From: Phascolomyces articulosus
Lineage: Eukaryota; Mucoromycota; Mucoromycetes; Mucorales; Lichtheimiaceae
DNA: 64,000 nucleotides
Assembly: GCA_025677815.1 (NCBI GenBank)
Contig: JAIXMP010000007.1
Location: forward strand, 1,426,001-1,490,000
Direction of reading: 5' to 3'
The notes beneath the pieces are model-generated. The model saw only the letters and a list, made by a program, of their open reading frames with translations. It made no database searches and was not told the DNA's origin. Below, in pieces: positions 47,906 through 59,834 of the stretch. Every line of letters starts with the position of its first letter. Position 1 is the first letter of the stretch. Both the position numbers and the translations under genes were made by a program.

Positions 47906-50900
47906 AGTAGTTTTTTAGTAGAAAAAAAAACAATGCATGATACGAAAAATATAGAAAATTTCCTGTGAGTATTTTATGCAAATGCTTTGAATTAGTCATC
48001 ATGTCCTACAACAATTTCTTATACTAAACTTTAAATGGGAAAAAAGCCGGAAGCCCTTTAATGGTTTAAACAGACCGAGAAAAAAATATAATGCAATTTT
48101 GATTGACGGTGCCCCGACCGTTCATTTCTTCTTTTGTGTTGTATAAAAAGTACTGTATAATATCCCATTAAATATTATCTTTTTAAAAAAAGAGCTACTA
48201 TTCAAAATAGACAATGAATATGTGTCATAATATCAAATGTGTCTTCTCCTTCACATATGAAAATGGGCTACAAATATTATTGTGAATGGTATAACACTGG
48301 CAATTTAGACATACAACATCATTCCTTCCCATACGAAGAGGAATTGTAGCCCTTTGTACTATATGCTACGACATTTATAATATATAAATTCCAAAATACT
48401 TTTACCAGCGTCGAGTCCTCGAGCTAAAGAGCCGTCTCTATGCCCATATTGACTGGGATACCACTTTTGGAAATTCCTTGAAAATTCTCTATTCTAACTT
48501 GCACAAAGCACCCTCTCTTGTTTTATTAAATAGCAAATAGTAAGCTACACCAATGATTTATACTCGGAATTGAGCAAGAAATAAGGTGTTATGAAAAACA
48601 GACAAGTATTCCCATTCTATATATTTATTATTGAGACGTATTTTTCATTTCTCCTTGATTATTGGTTATGCATTTTTTTCCCTTTCGACAAAACCTTATT
48701 TTGGTGACAAGCGACAATGAAAAGACTGTAGTTTTTTCTAAATTATCGGCGTCAACAACATTTGTATCTAATTTTATTTGCTATACGTCTGCTAGGTCCC
48801 TTTTTATATATCGATAGTAGTAGAGACTTTTCAAAGTGTTTAGAACAAACAAAAAACTCATATATATTTCAGAAACCTCATGTATAAACATGGTGCACGC
48901 ACCTTGAACTGTTTCTAACATACAAGGTTACACAATTGGCCAACATTTATCGTCGATACAAAGTTTCCTTTGGGCGCCAATTAGGGTACACTTAGTGAAA
49001 ATAAACAGCTACTTATTTGATATCATCATTATAATATACAATTAAAAAAAAGCTTATGAGTAACTCATGTATAGCAACAATTTACATTCAAGATAACATA
49101 AATAATGACGTATCACAAATAACCAGCAGTAATTCTAAAATAATAGATCTAATTACAATCTATCATACATTCAAGTATAAGTGAGTTAAATAAATCAATT
49201 ACGCATTGTTGATAAAACTAAAAGCTTTCCCATTTCATCCTTTTATGCTTGAGTTTGAAAGGAGATATGGATGCTAGCCCAGGATATTTAAAACAGAAAC
49301 AGTTATAGCAAGATGTTGCTACATACATTTAGTAGATAGTAACCAGCAACTTCCTACTATATGCATCTTTTTAAACAGACATTCTTCAGCAAGAATTGTT
49401 ATAGTACATTTGATTTCAGTTATGACTTGCTTAATTATATTTATAAAACCTGGTAGTAACATTATCATTATTGATCCTAATCGTAAATCACAGTAACAGG
49501 ATATAACGACTAACCATTGCTGCGCAAGAAAAAGAAGAAAAAGTGACCGCATATTTTCGCTCCGCTATTGATCCAAGGAACAGGGACCATTTTTCTTCTC
49601 CGATCCTTTGATCTGTTATATATATTTTTGACATATAACATGTGGAAATACAAAAGCTTATTAAATAAACCCAATTTATGGGAAATGGAATCATGAATAT
49701 TAATTAAGTAGGAGATGCTTTGGAAAGGACAGAAAGTCTATCGTTGAAATAGTTCAAACGGCTAAATGGCCTTCATGTTACGATTTTGACAAATGGCTGG
49801 TCTTTGTCATACCTTGAGATACGTGTAACAGGGTTCGCTACCATGGCAACAATAATAAAATTGATGTTTGTAGTAATAAGAATTGCTGGAAGCATCATTC
49901 TTCTTAATGAAATTACTATGTAAGCGCATCAATAAAAATAATAGTGAACGGTAGAAACATAAGAATAAGAAGAACAATGTCTCCCTTTTATGCGCATATT
50001 CTCGTTTTTTTAACGATTGGCGTTCCTGTTGTTCTTCTTTCCTCACTCCACTATTATTATTTCATTCCACCCACAATTAGGAGAATTGGATCCAGACACC
50101 ATTAGATTAAGGTAAGAGCTTTGAGGATCCATGCATACACCTTTAATAAAATAAAAAAGGATATCATATCTTCCATGATTCTCTTCTTTCCATTCCATAT
50201 TGAAAATAGACGCGAACTTTCAACTTCTTTTTATTTCTTCAATGAACAAACTTTATTAAAAAAACATGCTAATCTCCTTTAAGACTAATATCATGTTCAA
50301 ACGAATAAAAGTTACCAACTGTAGATAATATGCCATTATGCAGCACTCTATGATTCTAATGTTACTTGATTTATAATACACATGAAGGTACTTTTCCCCT
50401 AAAAAACACTCCTTGTAATTCAAACCTTAAAACTGCTTCTTACACAAAGGAGTTTCAGATCCATTTTCGTGTAACGCACAAAACGAACGGCCCCTTTTTT
50501 CTCACATGCCCTTCCATTTTTTGCATGTCCAAATAAGCTTCTTTGTCTCTATAACTAAAATAAGAAGCCTTGACGTTTATTATAGTAAATAAATAAATAA
50601 ACGCCCATTATTATTATTGTTATTGTGGTTCAATAGAATACTCAACTCGTTGCTTACGGATTACAACATATCAGTTCTTGTGGTACTATGTGTCTATTGT
50701 TTTGATACATAAACACCAACATCATGCCGTTATTTTTGGAGGAATATTTCAAGCTGATTTGAAACAATTAGGATAATGATTAGGCTTAGAATTCTGTTTA
50801 GGAAAGAAGAAAACCAGGAATTTGCGAATTCTTTTCATAACAAACAAGGTTATGGTGGTTATGTATGGTTCAAAAATTCAAAGCCTTTTTGGCTTTATCT

Positions 50901-52809
50901 GCCATTTTTGTATACGAAGTATATAACGTATCGTCGAAGAACATGCTTTATATATTTTTTAAAAACAAAAAGAAAGGTCTGATGACGATGCAAAAAGGGT
51001 CTAGTATTATACATAAAATAAAAAGCCATGGATAGAAACAGCTCTCATCTACTAAAAAAAAGGCTTTTAATGGGTGATGAGCTATCATAAAAAAATGTGA
51101 TATATTTTATGCTGATTCGAATGAAGGACACATGATGCCTGATCAGAGTCGTTTTGCATAAGCTACTAACTAAATTGATAATACTATAATAGCCATACAT
51201 TGTACTCAATTCTTGATAAACATCTTAGCAACCCATTTCTTCTTTGAACATCATACATTATCACATAGGATATACAACAAACGATACTATGTAGTTCATC
51301 AGGATATATGATGATATAAATGTCAATGGTATCAAGATCTCCGGTCCTTATTATAGTACTTTTTTTTTATCTTTATTCTCGACTGATGTTATTATAAAAG
51401 AGGCATTATCCAATGAATGCTTGTTGTTTTACACCATCATTGGAATTAAGATTAGTATTTATATATATATATAAATTATCCAAGCCTCGTATATTATTTT
51501 ATATATTATTTATGGCGTATTATTGTCTATAATTGTAAAAAAAGGTCAAAGATAGTGATGGGTTCACTCTGGAACTTTATTTACCCACTACTATATATTA
51601 CTATGGTTATGTCTAATTTTAAAATCTTTATATATATGATTCTGGATGTGTGTGTGCCTCTTTTTTTTTAAAAAAATAATATAATCAATGACAAGAATAG
51701 ATTTTCTTATTTATTTATATTATTGAGTGCCTTGATAATTTTGCACACAATCAGTGATCTTCAAAGCCATCAAACACCTCCAAAAGAAAAAAAAACAGGG
51801 ACTCTGATATAATAAATAATGATGATACTTACCTCAAAACAAAGTCATGGCATGATATGTAAATACAAACAAAAGAGGTAATTCTCATGAATATCAATAG
51901 TATGTATAGTGAATAGAATAGATGACCTTATGCTTTCAAACATTTTTTATGAACCAATACAAATTAAGCCAATTATACAAAAATAAAATAGAAATCATCA
52001 AGAAGAGCCAGTAATAACAGTGTAACCATCTATATGAATCCATCAAAAGAAAATCATGGAGCACAGAAAAAAAACCAATTCCAGGTATAAATTCTTGTTT
52101 GCCTCTTGGTCATAACTACTACTGCTAAACAATCCATCACTTCGCTCAGCCATAATTACCAAAACTTGAATCGTTTTTTTACTTCCCCACGCAAGGTCAT
52201 CGGATCGATTTATTCAAAGTAGCCGCGCGAAAAAAAAAAAAAAAATAAAGGCTAAAATTAAACTTCAAAATATTATTTTAAACTTTTTTTTTAAAAAAAA
52301 AAACTGTGATAATAATAACCATAACTATGGAAAATTAATAGATGACAAAAAAAGGACCATTGTCCTTTACATTCTATTAAGATGATGGGCTAAATTATTA
52401 TTATTATTATTATTATTCAAGCAACAATGGAATGGTTGGATTATCTTCGAGATGAAAGAAGTGAGGGAAGTGTATGCATTTTAGAAAAGGAAAATTGGGG
52501 GTAGCAACTGTTGTATGGTAGGACAAAAGGAGAGAGAGAGAAAGGTTAAGTTTGCTGCAAAATAAAATAATCACCAGCCTTTTTTTTTCTCAAGGTTTTT
52601 TTTTGTGATATGCCCAAATAAAGAAGCAACCAAAAGTCCGTCAAAAAACAGCAGTTATAAAGGATAAAAGGCATTTAATAAAAAAAAACCATCTTGTTGG
52701 AACCCTTTCATTCTCTTCTTTTCATTTGTTATTGTTATTGTTACTATCAATTGACAATTACTATTATAATTATTATTATTATTATTATCCCTACTATCAA
52801 TTTATCATC
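47906..52809. other. 4.9 kb gene-poor region
   Basis: AT-rich throughout, with scattered short ORFs. The only protein-like signal noticed is a small Cys-containing remnant at 48225-48365. ATT and T runs lie near 52390 and upstream of the F-box gene, whose promoter should occupy the right end. No RNA gene recognised. Confidence 0.4.
48225..48365 (-). pseudogene. Short Cys-rich coding remnant
   Basis: The minus strand reads IPLRMGRNDVVCLNCQCYTI, then HNNICSPFSYVKEKTH and a TGA. The VVCLNCQ pattern recalls zinc-binding segments of transposon (for example Helitron) proteins, but the match is too short to assign. Confidence 0.2.
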
Positions 52810-54012
52810 ATGAAAGACCTTTTAAATGGAAGTTCATTGTTATTGAAATTATCACCTGGTAGAAACAACAAGTTGACAACAGATGAGGCAGCATCCATAT
52901 CATCACCATTATTAACTTCATCGCCAACAACATTGTTATCTCCATCTTTACCAACTTCACCTACTTCAACTATTAGTAGTGGTAATAATAAAAAGAGATC
53001 ATCTTATATGTCAGCTATTATTCCTACTAATACTACCCGTGGTAGAAATACAACAATGACATCAACAACGGTAGCCAATATGATGACTACAGCAGCAACA
53101 GCAACAACGAAGCAACCTATCATTATTGAAAAGTTGCTTCCAGATGAACTGATCACACATATCTTAATGTATCTCCATTCTGATCTCAAGACATTGTGTA
53201 CCATGGCCGAGATATCACTCAGGTTAAGACGTGTTGCTATGCAAGTCATCCGATTATATTTTCTACCCAATATTCGATTAAGCACATTTATAGATCAAGA
53301 AGGACGACGTAAATCAACCATGCAGTATGTATTTGATTCATTAGATGATACTACATTGGAAATACAATTCAAACCAATGTCAATCTCACCACAGCGTTAT
53401 CGAAATGATAATTATGCAGCTTCACCCACATTACATCGTCTTTCAATGAGCGACGCCAATAATTATTCAGCTTCAGCATTATCATGGCCATTGTATACCT
53501 TTACAACAACCGATCCTAACGAGGAGGGTGAAAATACTACATCAGACGATGATAAGAATAATTCACGACGTCAACCTTCATGGCATACACTTGATAGTAT
53601 TACTAGTAATACATTACCTTCTTCTCCTACAAACATGAGCGAATTCATGAATAATAAAATGATTGAAACGACAACGGGAAAACGAAAACAGTTACAAATC
53701 ACCAAACCCGGTATATTTTCTTCCTCAACGAGTTCTAACGGAAACAGTGGTTCATCCTTATGGCAATTGGAATACAGGGTTAGTACCGATCATCACTCCG
53801 CCTCAATGTCAGCGGTAACTGTTTTTGACAATCAAAATGTGAATGAAGGTGGCAATGAGCGGTTCGTGACACCTTTATATGTCAAGACACATCTTTCCAT
53901 GTTTTCAAAAGCACAGTCTTCTGGTAAAATTTATAAAAGATTATCACTTAATGGAAAAGAAAATAATAGTAATAGTAAATCTATTTTACAATGGTTTAAA
54001 AAACGTTCTTGA
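52810..54012 (+). CDS. F-box protein with disordered flanks
   Basis: A single-exon ORF of 400 aa from ATG 52810. An upstream in-frame ATG at 52726 would add a Tyr-rich leader encoded by an ATT microsatellite, which is unlikely to be real. Around residues 105-150, IIIEKLLPDELITHILMYL, SDLKTLCTMAEISLRLRRVA and QVIRLYFLPNIRL match the F-box (LP-E-L--I--YL...L--l--vs--lr) that docks SCF ubiquitin ligases through Skp1. Both flanks are Ser/Thr/Asn-rich. The C-terminal half (LWQLEYRVSTDHHSASMSA, PLYVKTHLSMFSKAQSSGKI) looks folded and may recognise substrate. Target unknown. Confidence 0.75.
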   Translation: MKDLLNGSSLLLKLSPGRNNKLTTDEAASISSPLLTSSPTTLLSPSLPTSPTSTISSGNNKKRSSYMSAIIPTNTTRGRNTTMTSTTVANMMTTAATATTKQPIIIEKLLPDELITHILMYLHSDLKTLCTMAEISLRLRRVAMQVIRLYFLPNIRLSTFIDQEGRRKSTMQYVFDSLDDTTLEIQFKPMSISPQRYRNDNYAASPTLHRLSMSDANNYSASALSWPLYTFTTTDPNEEGENTTSDDDKNNSRRQPSWHTLDSITSNTLPSSPTNMSEFMNNKMIETTTGKRKQLQITKPGIFSSSTSSNGNSGSSLWQLEYRVSTDHHSASMSAVTVFDNQNVNEGGNERFVTPLYVKTHLSMFSKAQSSGKIYKRLSLNGKENNSNSKSILQWFKKRS

Positions 54013-54384
54013 TAACCTTTTTATTTTTTTTTGTATACATTTCTTCATTTTTGGTTCTATCTATTTTAATTTTAATATTTAATAATAATAATAATAATTT
54101 TCAACCCTGACACTTGTCCTTTTTGCTATGCCTCGTGTCATACCCCCCTCCCTCCTCTTCCTCAGTTTGTTATAGCTCCGTGCTAATTGTTGAATTTTAA
54201 GCTCGTGTTATCAGTGTTTTTTTTTACCAATGCTTTTTTTTCTGTGAAACCCAATTCCAATATTAGCCCGTACAACAAACTTAATAGTATTATAATAGTG
54301 TTTTATATATCTTTTTAAGAAAAAACTATATACCCTTTTTTTCCCTTCCCTCCCTTTTTACATAATTCAAACAGGGTAAATAGA
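54013..54384. other. Intergenic, F-box 3' flank and hydrolase promoter
   Basis: No gene recognised. A pyrimidine-rich tract at about 54335-54360 directly precedes the next start codon. Confidence 0.4.
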
Positions 54385-56127
54385 ATGAACGATTTCCTTG
54401 ATCATGACCCATTAGCGAGTCCAGTACCAACACCTAATAGTTCACAATCAACTCCTTTACCAAGGACAAGGAGCAAAAATAAATCAAAGTCTTCTTCTAC
54501 AACAACGAAACGACCTTTCAATCAGGAGTTTTCATCACCATCGTCCAACATGAATAATAATAGTATAGGTAGTAGTAGCAGTTCCAATAGTACACCTTCT
54601 TCACCAGAATCAATGGATCATCACCATGGCCTTTCACTTAATTTACAACAAACCAATAAACGACCTTTTTTTTCTTCTTCGATATCTTCTTCACAACTCG
54701 ACCAACCCCATCAAACAGCCACGTTTAAAGAGCTTGTTACCAGTCCAACCAATTCTTCTACGACGACAAGTAGTGGTCGAGGGACGGTACCAAGAGTGGA
54801 TATTCTGAAAGAACCAAAGTTACATCAAACTTTCCAATTTTCAGGAACCCCTGGTGGGAGATTAAAACCACATCGTGTGGGATTTGCAGAATACGGTTCT
54901 GTAGAAACAGGTCATCCAGCCTTTGTGATTGGGGGTCATGGTTGTAGTCGATTAGTAGGTGTTATGTTTGAAGAGTTAGCACAGCGGCATTCCATACGAA
55001 TGATATGGCCTGAACGTCCTGGATATGGTTTAAGTGAAGAATGTTCTGCCTCAGAAATGAGTGCATTAGATTGGGCAGGTAAGAAAAAACAAAAAACAGA
55101 AAATTTATTAATATTCTTTTTACTGATACATTCTGATATAAAAAAAAATACTCTCTTTATATATATATATATATGTGTTTATATAGAGGTAGTGATTCAA
55201 CTTGCTGATCATCTTGGAATCCGGCGTTTCAGTATTATCGCCCAATCAGTTGGCACAGTATTCGCAATGGCTATCTCACATAAATATCCAGGACGTGTTT
55301 TAGGACCTTTATTCTTAATATCTCCTTGGGTATCAACACAAGCAGCTAATACATTTAAATGGTCACGACGATTGCCAGCACCTCTTGTCACACGTACAGT
55401 ATCATTAGCAATGGATGTAATGTGGATGTTGAATAAAGGTACCAATTTTAATAGTATGGGGGGCGGAACTCCATCATCATCTGCAGGAGGGACAGCAACA
55501 TCATCCACAACGACAGGAGAGGAAGAAAATAATACCAGTTTTTCAGACCCATTATCACCTCGTACAAGCGAAGCAAGTACACCTACATCATCACAGCAAC
55601 GAACATTAACCAGTCATCCTGAGATGGATTTAACGGGCATGACATTACAAGAAGAAGATGAATTATTAGCTTCTTTAGAAGAAGAAGAATTCGATTTACC
55701 AACGGATTTCCCACCCCATCGACCTTTACGGCATGCCGTACGACCTCGTCATATGTCACTCTATTTTGCCATGAATAAGTTACGCATGTCGGAACCTTAT
55801 ACGCAAGGTCAAGTACTGGATGTTTTAATTGCCCTGGAAAAATATCATAATTTTGGATTTAGTTATTCAGAAATAAATACGGCAGTAACGGCAGTATGGG
55901 GTGATAAAGATGGATTGATTCCATTAAAAGCGATCGATGTGCTTGCCAGCGGATTACGTGATGTTCGATTCAAGATCTTGGATGGCGAAGGACACGATCT
56001 TGTATGGAAAGAAGGTGTAATGGAGTGGGCTATTCGAGGTATTGCAGAACGATGGCGTGTTCGAACACAACGATTAACATTAACATTAATGAATAAACTC
56101 CATTCAACTAGTGGTACTACTTATTAG
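54385..56127 (+). CDS. Alpha/beta hydrolase with disordered N-terminus and central insert
   Basis: Exons 54385-55078 and 55187-56127 give 544 aa. The first ~150 residues are Ser/Asn/Gln-rich. The hydrolase core follows with FVIGGHGCSRLVGVMFEELA, IRMIWPERPGYGLSE, and a nucleophile elbow IIAQSVGTVFAMAI, in which the usual first Gly of GxSxG is Ala. A ~90-residue low-complexity insert (TSSTTTGEEENN...SEASTPTSS) interrupts the lid region. The acid and His are recognisable in VWGDKDGLIPLKA and LDGEGHDLVWKEG. It is most likely a lipid or ester hydrolase; substrate unknown. The 108 bp intron is a multiple of three and stop-free, so unspliced mRNA would encode 36 extra residues. Confidence 0.85.
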   Translation: MNDFLDHDPLASPVPTPNSSQSTPLPRTRSKNKSKSSSTTTKRPFNQEFSSPSSNMNNNSIGSSSSSNSTPSSPESMDHHHGLSLNLQQTNKRPFFSSSISSSQLDQPHQTATFKELVTSPTNSSTTTSSGRGTVPRVDILKEPKLHQTFQFSGTPGGRLKPHRVGFAEYGSVETGHPAFVIGGHGCSRLVGVMFEELAQRHSIRMIWPERPGYGLSEECSASEMSALDWAGKKKQKTENLLIFFLLIHSDIKKNTLFIYIYICVYIEVVIQLADHLGIRRFSIIAQSVGTVFAMAISHKYPGRVLGPLFLISPWVSTQAANTFKWSRRLPAPLVTRTVSLAMDVMWMLNKGTNFNSMGGGTPSSSAGGTATSSTTTGEEENNTSFSDPLSPRTSEASTPTSSQQRTLTSHPEMDLTGMTLQEEDELLASLEEEEFDLPTDFPPHRPLRHAVRPRHMSLYFAMNKLRMSEPYTQGQVLDVLIALEKYHNFGFSYSEINTAVTAVWGDKDGLIPLKAIDVLASGLRDVRFKILDGEGHDLVWKEGVMEWAIRGIAERWRVRTQRLTLTLMNKLHSTSGTTY

Positions 56128-56452
56128 TTATATTTCAGATTATTTTATTATAGATATTACATTCTTATTATTATTCCTCTTATTATCATTATTATCATAA
56201 GTTCATGTATTAGTTTCTTTTCCTCTTATATCCGTATAATCCATCCCATTTCCCATTCCCATCGTTATTGTATTTTACGTTTTTAACAGTTTACTTTAAT
56301 TTTAATTTTTTTTATATTATTGTTTTTTTCCCTTCTTTTTGCATACCCAACATACCAAAAAAAAGTTACTTCTTTAAAAAACTGTTTTTTTTCTCCTGTT
56401 GACCTTTTTTAAATAATATCCATTACGTCTAGAGTCTACATTACGATTCATA
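56128..56452. other. Intergenic, hydrolase 3' flank and Artemis-like promoter
   Basis: AT-rich; no gene recognised. Confidence 0.4.
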
Positions 56453-58904
56453 ATGGATTATGATGGTGTCATACGAGAATATCCCACTATTGTCATCGAT
56501 CGTTTTAAACCAAGAGTGGGTGTAAAGCATTTTTTTCTAACGCATGCTCATTCTGGTGAGGCTTTTTTTTGAATATTTTATTATAGCGAGAAATAACTTT
56601 TCATATTATATACAATGATATGTGTAAATGTTTTGTTGTCAATATTGAAAAAAAAAACTCAATTCTTTTTTTGATTGTCAAAATGGGATCATATAGATCA
56701 TACTCAGGGACTTGAAAACACGCGCTTCTCAGAAAATGTTTATTGTTCAGAAGCTACGGCCAAATTATTGATGCAAAAAAGAGTACGAGGCGAACTTTAC
56801 TTTGGTCACCTCAAAGATCGATTGATAACTCGTATATTCTTTGAATCATTTATATTGGATACAAGAGAACATGGTAAACTTACAATCACATTTTTACCAT
56901 CCAACCATTGTCCTGGTGCTGTCATGTAAGTGTTGTTTCATCTAATTTATATTATAAATATGTGATATATCAAATTGTGTTCTCACATTGTATATCTATC
57001 ATCATTAAAATTGATATAGGATTATGATCGAAGGCAAGAATGGTACAATTCTTCACACAGGTAAAAAACAAGAAATAGTAACCATCATATGATGCTCATG
57101 ATTGTTGCCAAAGCGAGATGATATGTGAAATTAACGATTGTTCTTTTATTATATTATTATTATTATGGTAATCAGGCGATACGCGATTAGAAAAAGATTA
57201 CGTAAATAACTACCTTACCGATCTTCAATTCAAAAAGATCAAACACTTGTACCTGGATACGACATTTTGCACGGACCATCATCGTGAGTTTATCACAAAG
57301 GTATTAAAAAAACTCAGTATAATGAAAAGAGGGTGATACAAAATGAAAAAAAAAAGATAATTTTCCCTTGTTAATCATTCTTTAAATATAGAAACAAAGT
57401 GTTCTTTTGTTATGTGATTTGATCGACAGTTTTCCAGGAAATCATCATTTTTATCTGGATTTTTGGATGTATGGGTATGAACAAGCTTGGTGGCATATTG
57501 CACAAAAATATTCAACCAAAATTCATGTATCTAAAGAACGATATCAACTCTATTGTCAGTTGGATGAAAATACATTCAAATACATATTGACCACAGATGC
57601 AACAGCCACTCGTTTTCATTCTTGCAAATGGGAAAATTCATGTCGTCAACATGAAGGGGTCACTATTAGTATTCAAGCTGTACCGATTATTGGCAATAAT
57701 GCACGGTCATGGAGTGCGGATGATTACAAGTTACGATCTGATCTTCCAAAACATACCAAAGTGCATCAACAAATGGTAAGAAAAATATAACATGTTCTCT
57801 ATTTATTGGTTGATGGATGAGGGTGTTTTATATACAAGGAAGAAACATGTATTCATATTTTCTTTATGATTTTAGATTATTACATTTTCAATGCATTCGT
57901 CCTTGTTTGAATTGGTCGATTTTGTAAAACTTGTCGGTCCAAAACGGATCACACCTATTGTAGCACATGGACGGAAATGGGAAACAGTTGCTTCCATGTT
58001 GAATTTATTACGATCCTATGGTGCTTGTTTTGGATTAGATGGATACAATTCAACTTCTTCTTCCTCAACCTCATTATCAACACTCGATCTACCTGCTGAG
58101 TACAACCAATATAAAAAAGTTTCATTAAGATCAAGTCATTCCTTTGCTACTTCGACCGATGAAAATATAGTCCCCCAATCAGCGCCCACAACAGATATGG
58201 ATCGAAGTCAATACGACACGTATCAATCCAATAAAATTTTGGAACTTCAACATCATAAACGAGTAGTTCCTGGATCAATGCCCTCCGAGGCCCATTGTAG
58301 TAAAAATAATTCTTTTCAATCCAGCCTAAGCTTTAGTCTATATCAAGGTTCATTTAATTCATCCACGTCCTCTTCTTCTTATCAAAGTCACCATGATATC
58401 TCGACAAATGACACATCCGAAACAAAACAAGAAGTAGCATGTAGTATCTCAAGCGAGGAATCTAGTTTTTTGGAAATTTTATCGGGTCCTCCAGCTGCTT
58501 CTGGATCTTTGGGAGCATCATCTCCAGAAAATGAAGAATCCAAACCATTGACAAAATGGGATCGTGCTGCCATTAGTTGGCGAGCTAGTATCCTTAATCG
58601 TAAACGACCTCATAATGCTACAGCTGAAACATTATCATGGGATGGCAATAGTACATATGAAGAAATTATACCTACTGAAGCAGATCGTATACCAAAACGA
58701 ACTTTGGCACCATTGAATGGCGCAAAGCCAACAGCAACAGCAACAGCAACAGCATCAGCATCCTCTTGTAAAGCTAAAACTATTAATAATACTATCACTA
58801 ATTCTAATACTACCACTAGCACACCTACTCAAAACAAGCATTCTACATCAATGAAGTCGGCTGGTTATGGAACTACCATTGAAAAACCTATATGCCTTGA
58901 CTAA
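56453..58904 (+). CDS. Artemis/SNM1-type DNA repair nuclease (metallo-beta-lactamase, beta-CASP)
   Basis: 5' exonuclease/endonuclease family acting on DNA ends and crosslinks. Six exons (56453-56555, 56697-56925, 57020-57060, 57176-57300, 57392-57775, 57876-58904) give 636 aa. The N-terminus GVIREYPTIVIDRFKPRVGV matches Artemis (EYPTISIDRF) rather than Pso2/SNM1A. Metal-binding motifs are FLTHAHSDHTQGLE (HxHxDH formed across an intron), SNHCPGAVM and HTGDTR. The DTTFC signature follows. The beta-CASP part includes YLDFWMYGYEQAWWHIA, YILTTDATATRFHSC and FSMHSSLFELVDFV. The last ~290 residues are Ser/Thr-rich and disordered, ending in TATATATASASS-like repeats. The catalytic motifs are intact. 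Confidence 0.9.
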
Positions 58905-59075
58905 ATAATAATAACCTTTGCATGGGTTATTATCTCCATAGTACAGCGACCCCCATGTTCTTTGCTCTTTGTACATAAATATCTTTTTTTTTCTACTTGA
59001 ACATAGCTTCCCTTTTCTCTGTTTATCCTATTTGTATAGCTTCTGCATATATTTACAAAATAATAATCAGCCACC

Positions 59076-59614
59076 ATGCTTTTGCGTTTTTCTATTTCTA
59101 CATTTTTCTTTGTGTTTCTAATCTTTGTGACAACTGTATCTGGACTTGTCCATCTAAGAAAACATCGACATCCAATCTATTCAGCGGAAGAAGAACCAAC
59201 TATTATTAATGCTATGCATCAACAAGAAGAAACAACACAGCAACAACAACAAAACCAATCCAATCGACAAGCCGAACTTCATAATTTTCGACATGATGAT
59301 GCATGTGGAGAAGCTACTCTTTCGTGTATGGCCTTTGCTCATACAAAAATTGGAATACCTGTTCGTTGTGGTATGCTTAAAAATGCACCTGTTTGTATGA
59401 ATGGGCGAAATAAATGTTCTGCTTTTTGTGATGCCGATGGGTAAGTTATTTGATATTTGTTCATCTTTTTTTTTTCTTGGAACTCATCAGATATATTAGT
59501 GGAGCTCGTGTATGTCACTATGCATTTCCAAAGTGCTGTTCTCAAAGCGCTAATGGCTGTACTACCTCTGAACCAAGACATACCAAACATTTCCCATTAA
59601 AAAAAGGTCAATAA
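59076..59614 (+). CDS. Small secreted cysteine-rich protein
   Basis: Two exons (59076-59440 and about 59491-59614) encode about 162 aa. The N-terminus RFSISTFFFVFLIFVTTVSG is a clear signal peptide. A Gln-rich spacer follows, then a compact C-terminal domain with ten cysteines (CGEATLSC, VRCGML, PVC, NKCSAFC, RVC, KCC, GC), enough for five disulfides. No predicted membrane anchor. The layout fits secreted adhesion, effector or antimicrobial-type proteins, but I recognise no family. Confidence 0.7.
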
Positions 59615-59834
59615 TAAACTTTTTTATTCTTTCAACACACATTATCATGTGCATCATGATGACTTTGAAGCATGATTTTTGATATTTTTTTAGTAGCTGT
59701 CTTTCAAAAAAGAAGGGGTTACGAAAGAGAGAATGAGACTTTGCATTATTATTATTCGTTAGTTATATATTATCTATCTCTCTTTCATATTACTATACTT
59801 CCCTCTATTTATTAACACAATAAATATAATCCCA

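Noticed and set aside
52726..52809. Upstream start for the F-box gene
   Set aside because: It would encode a Tyr/Leu-rich leader read from an ATT microsatellite; ATG 52810 gives a normal start.
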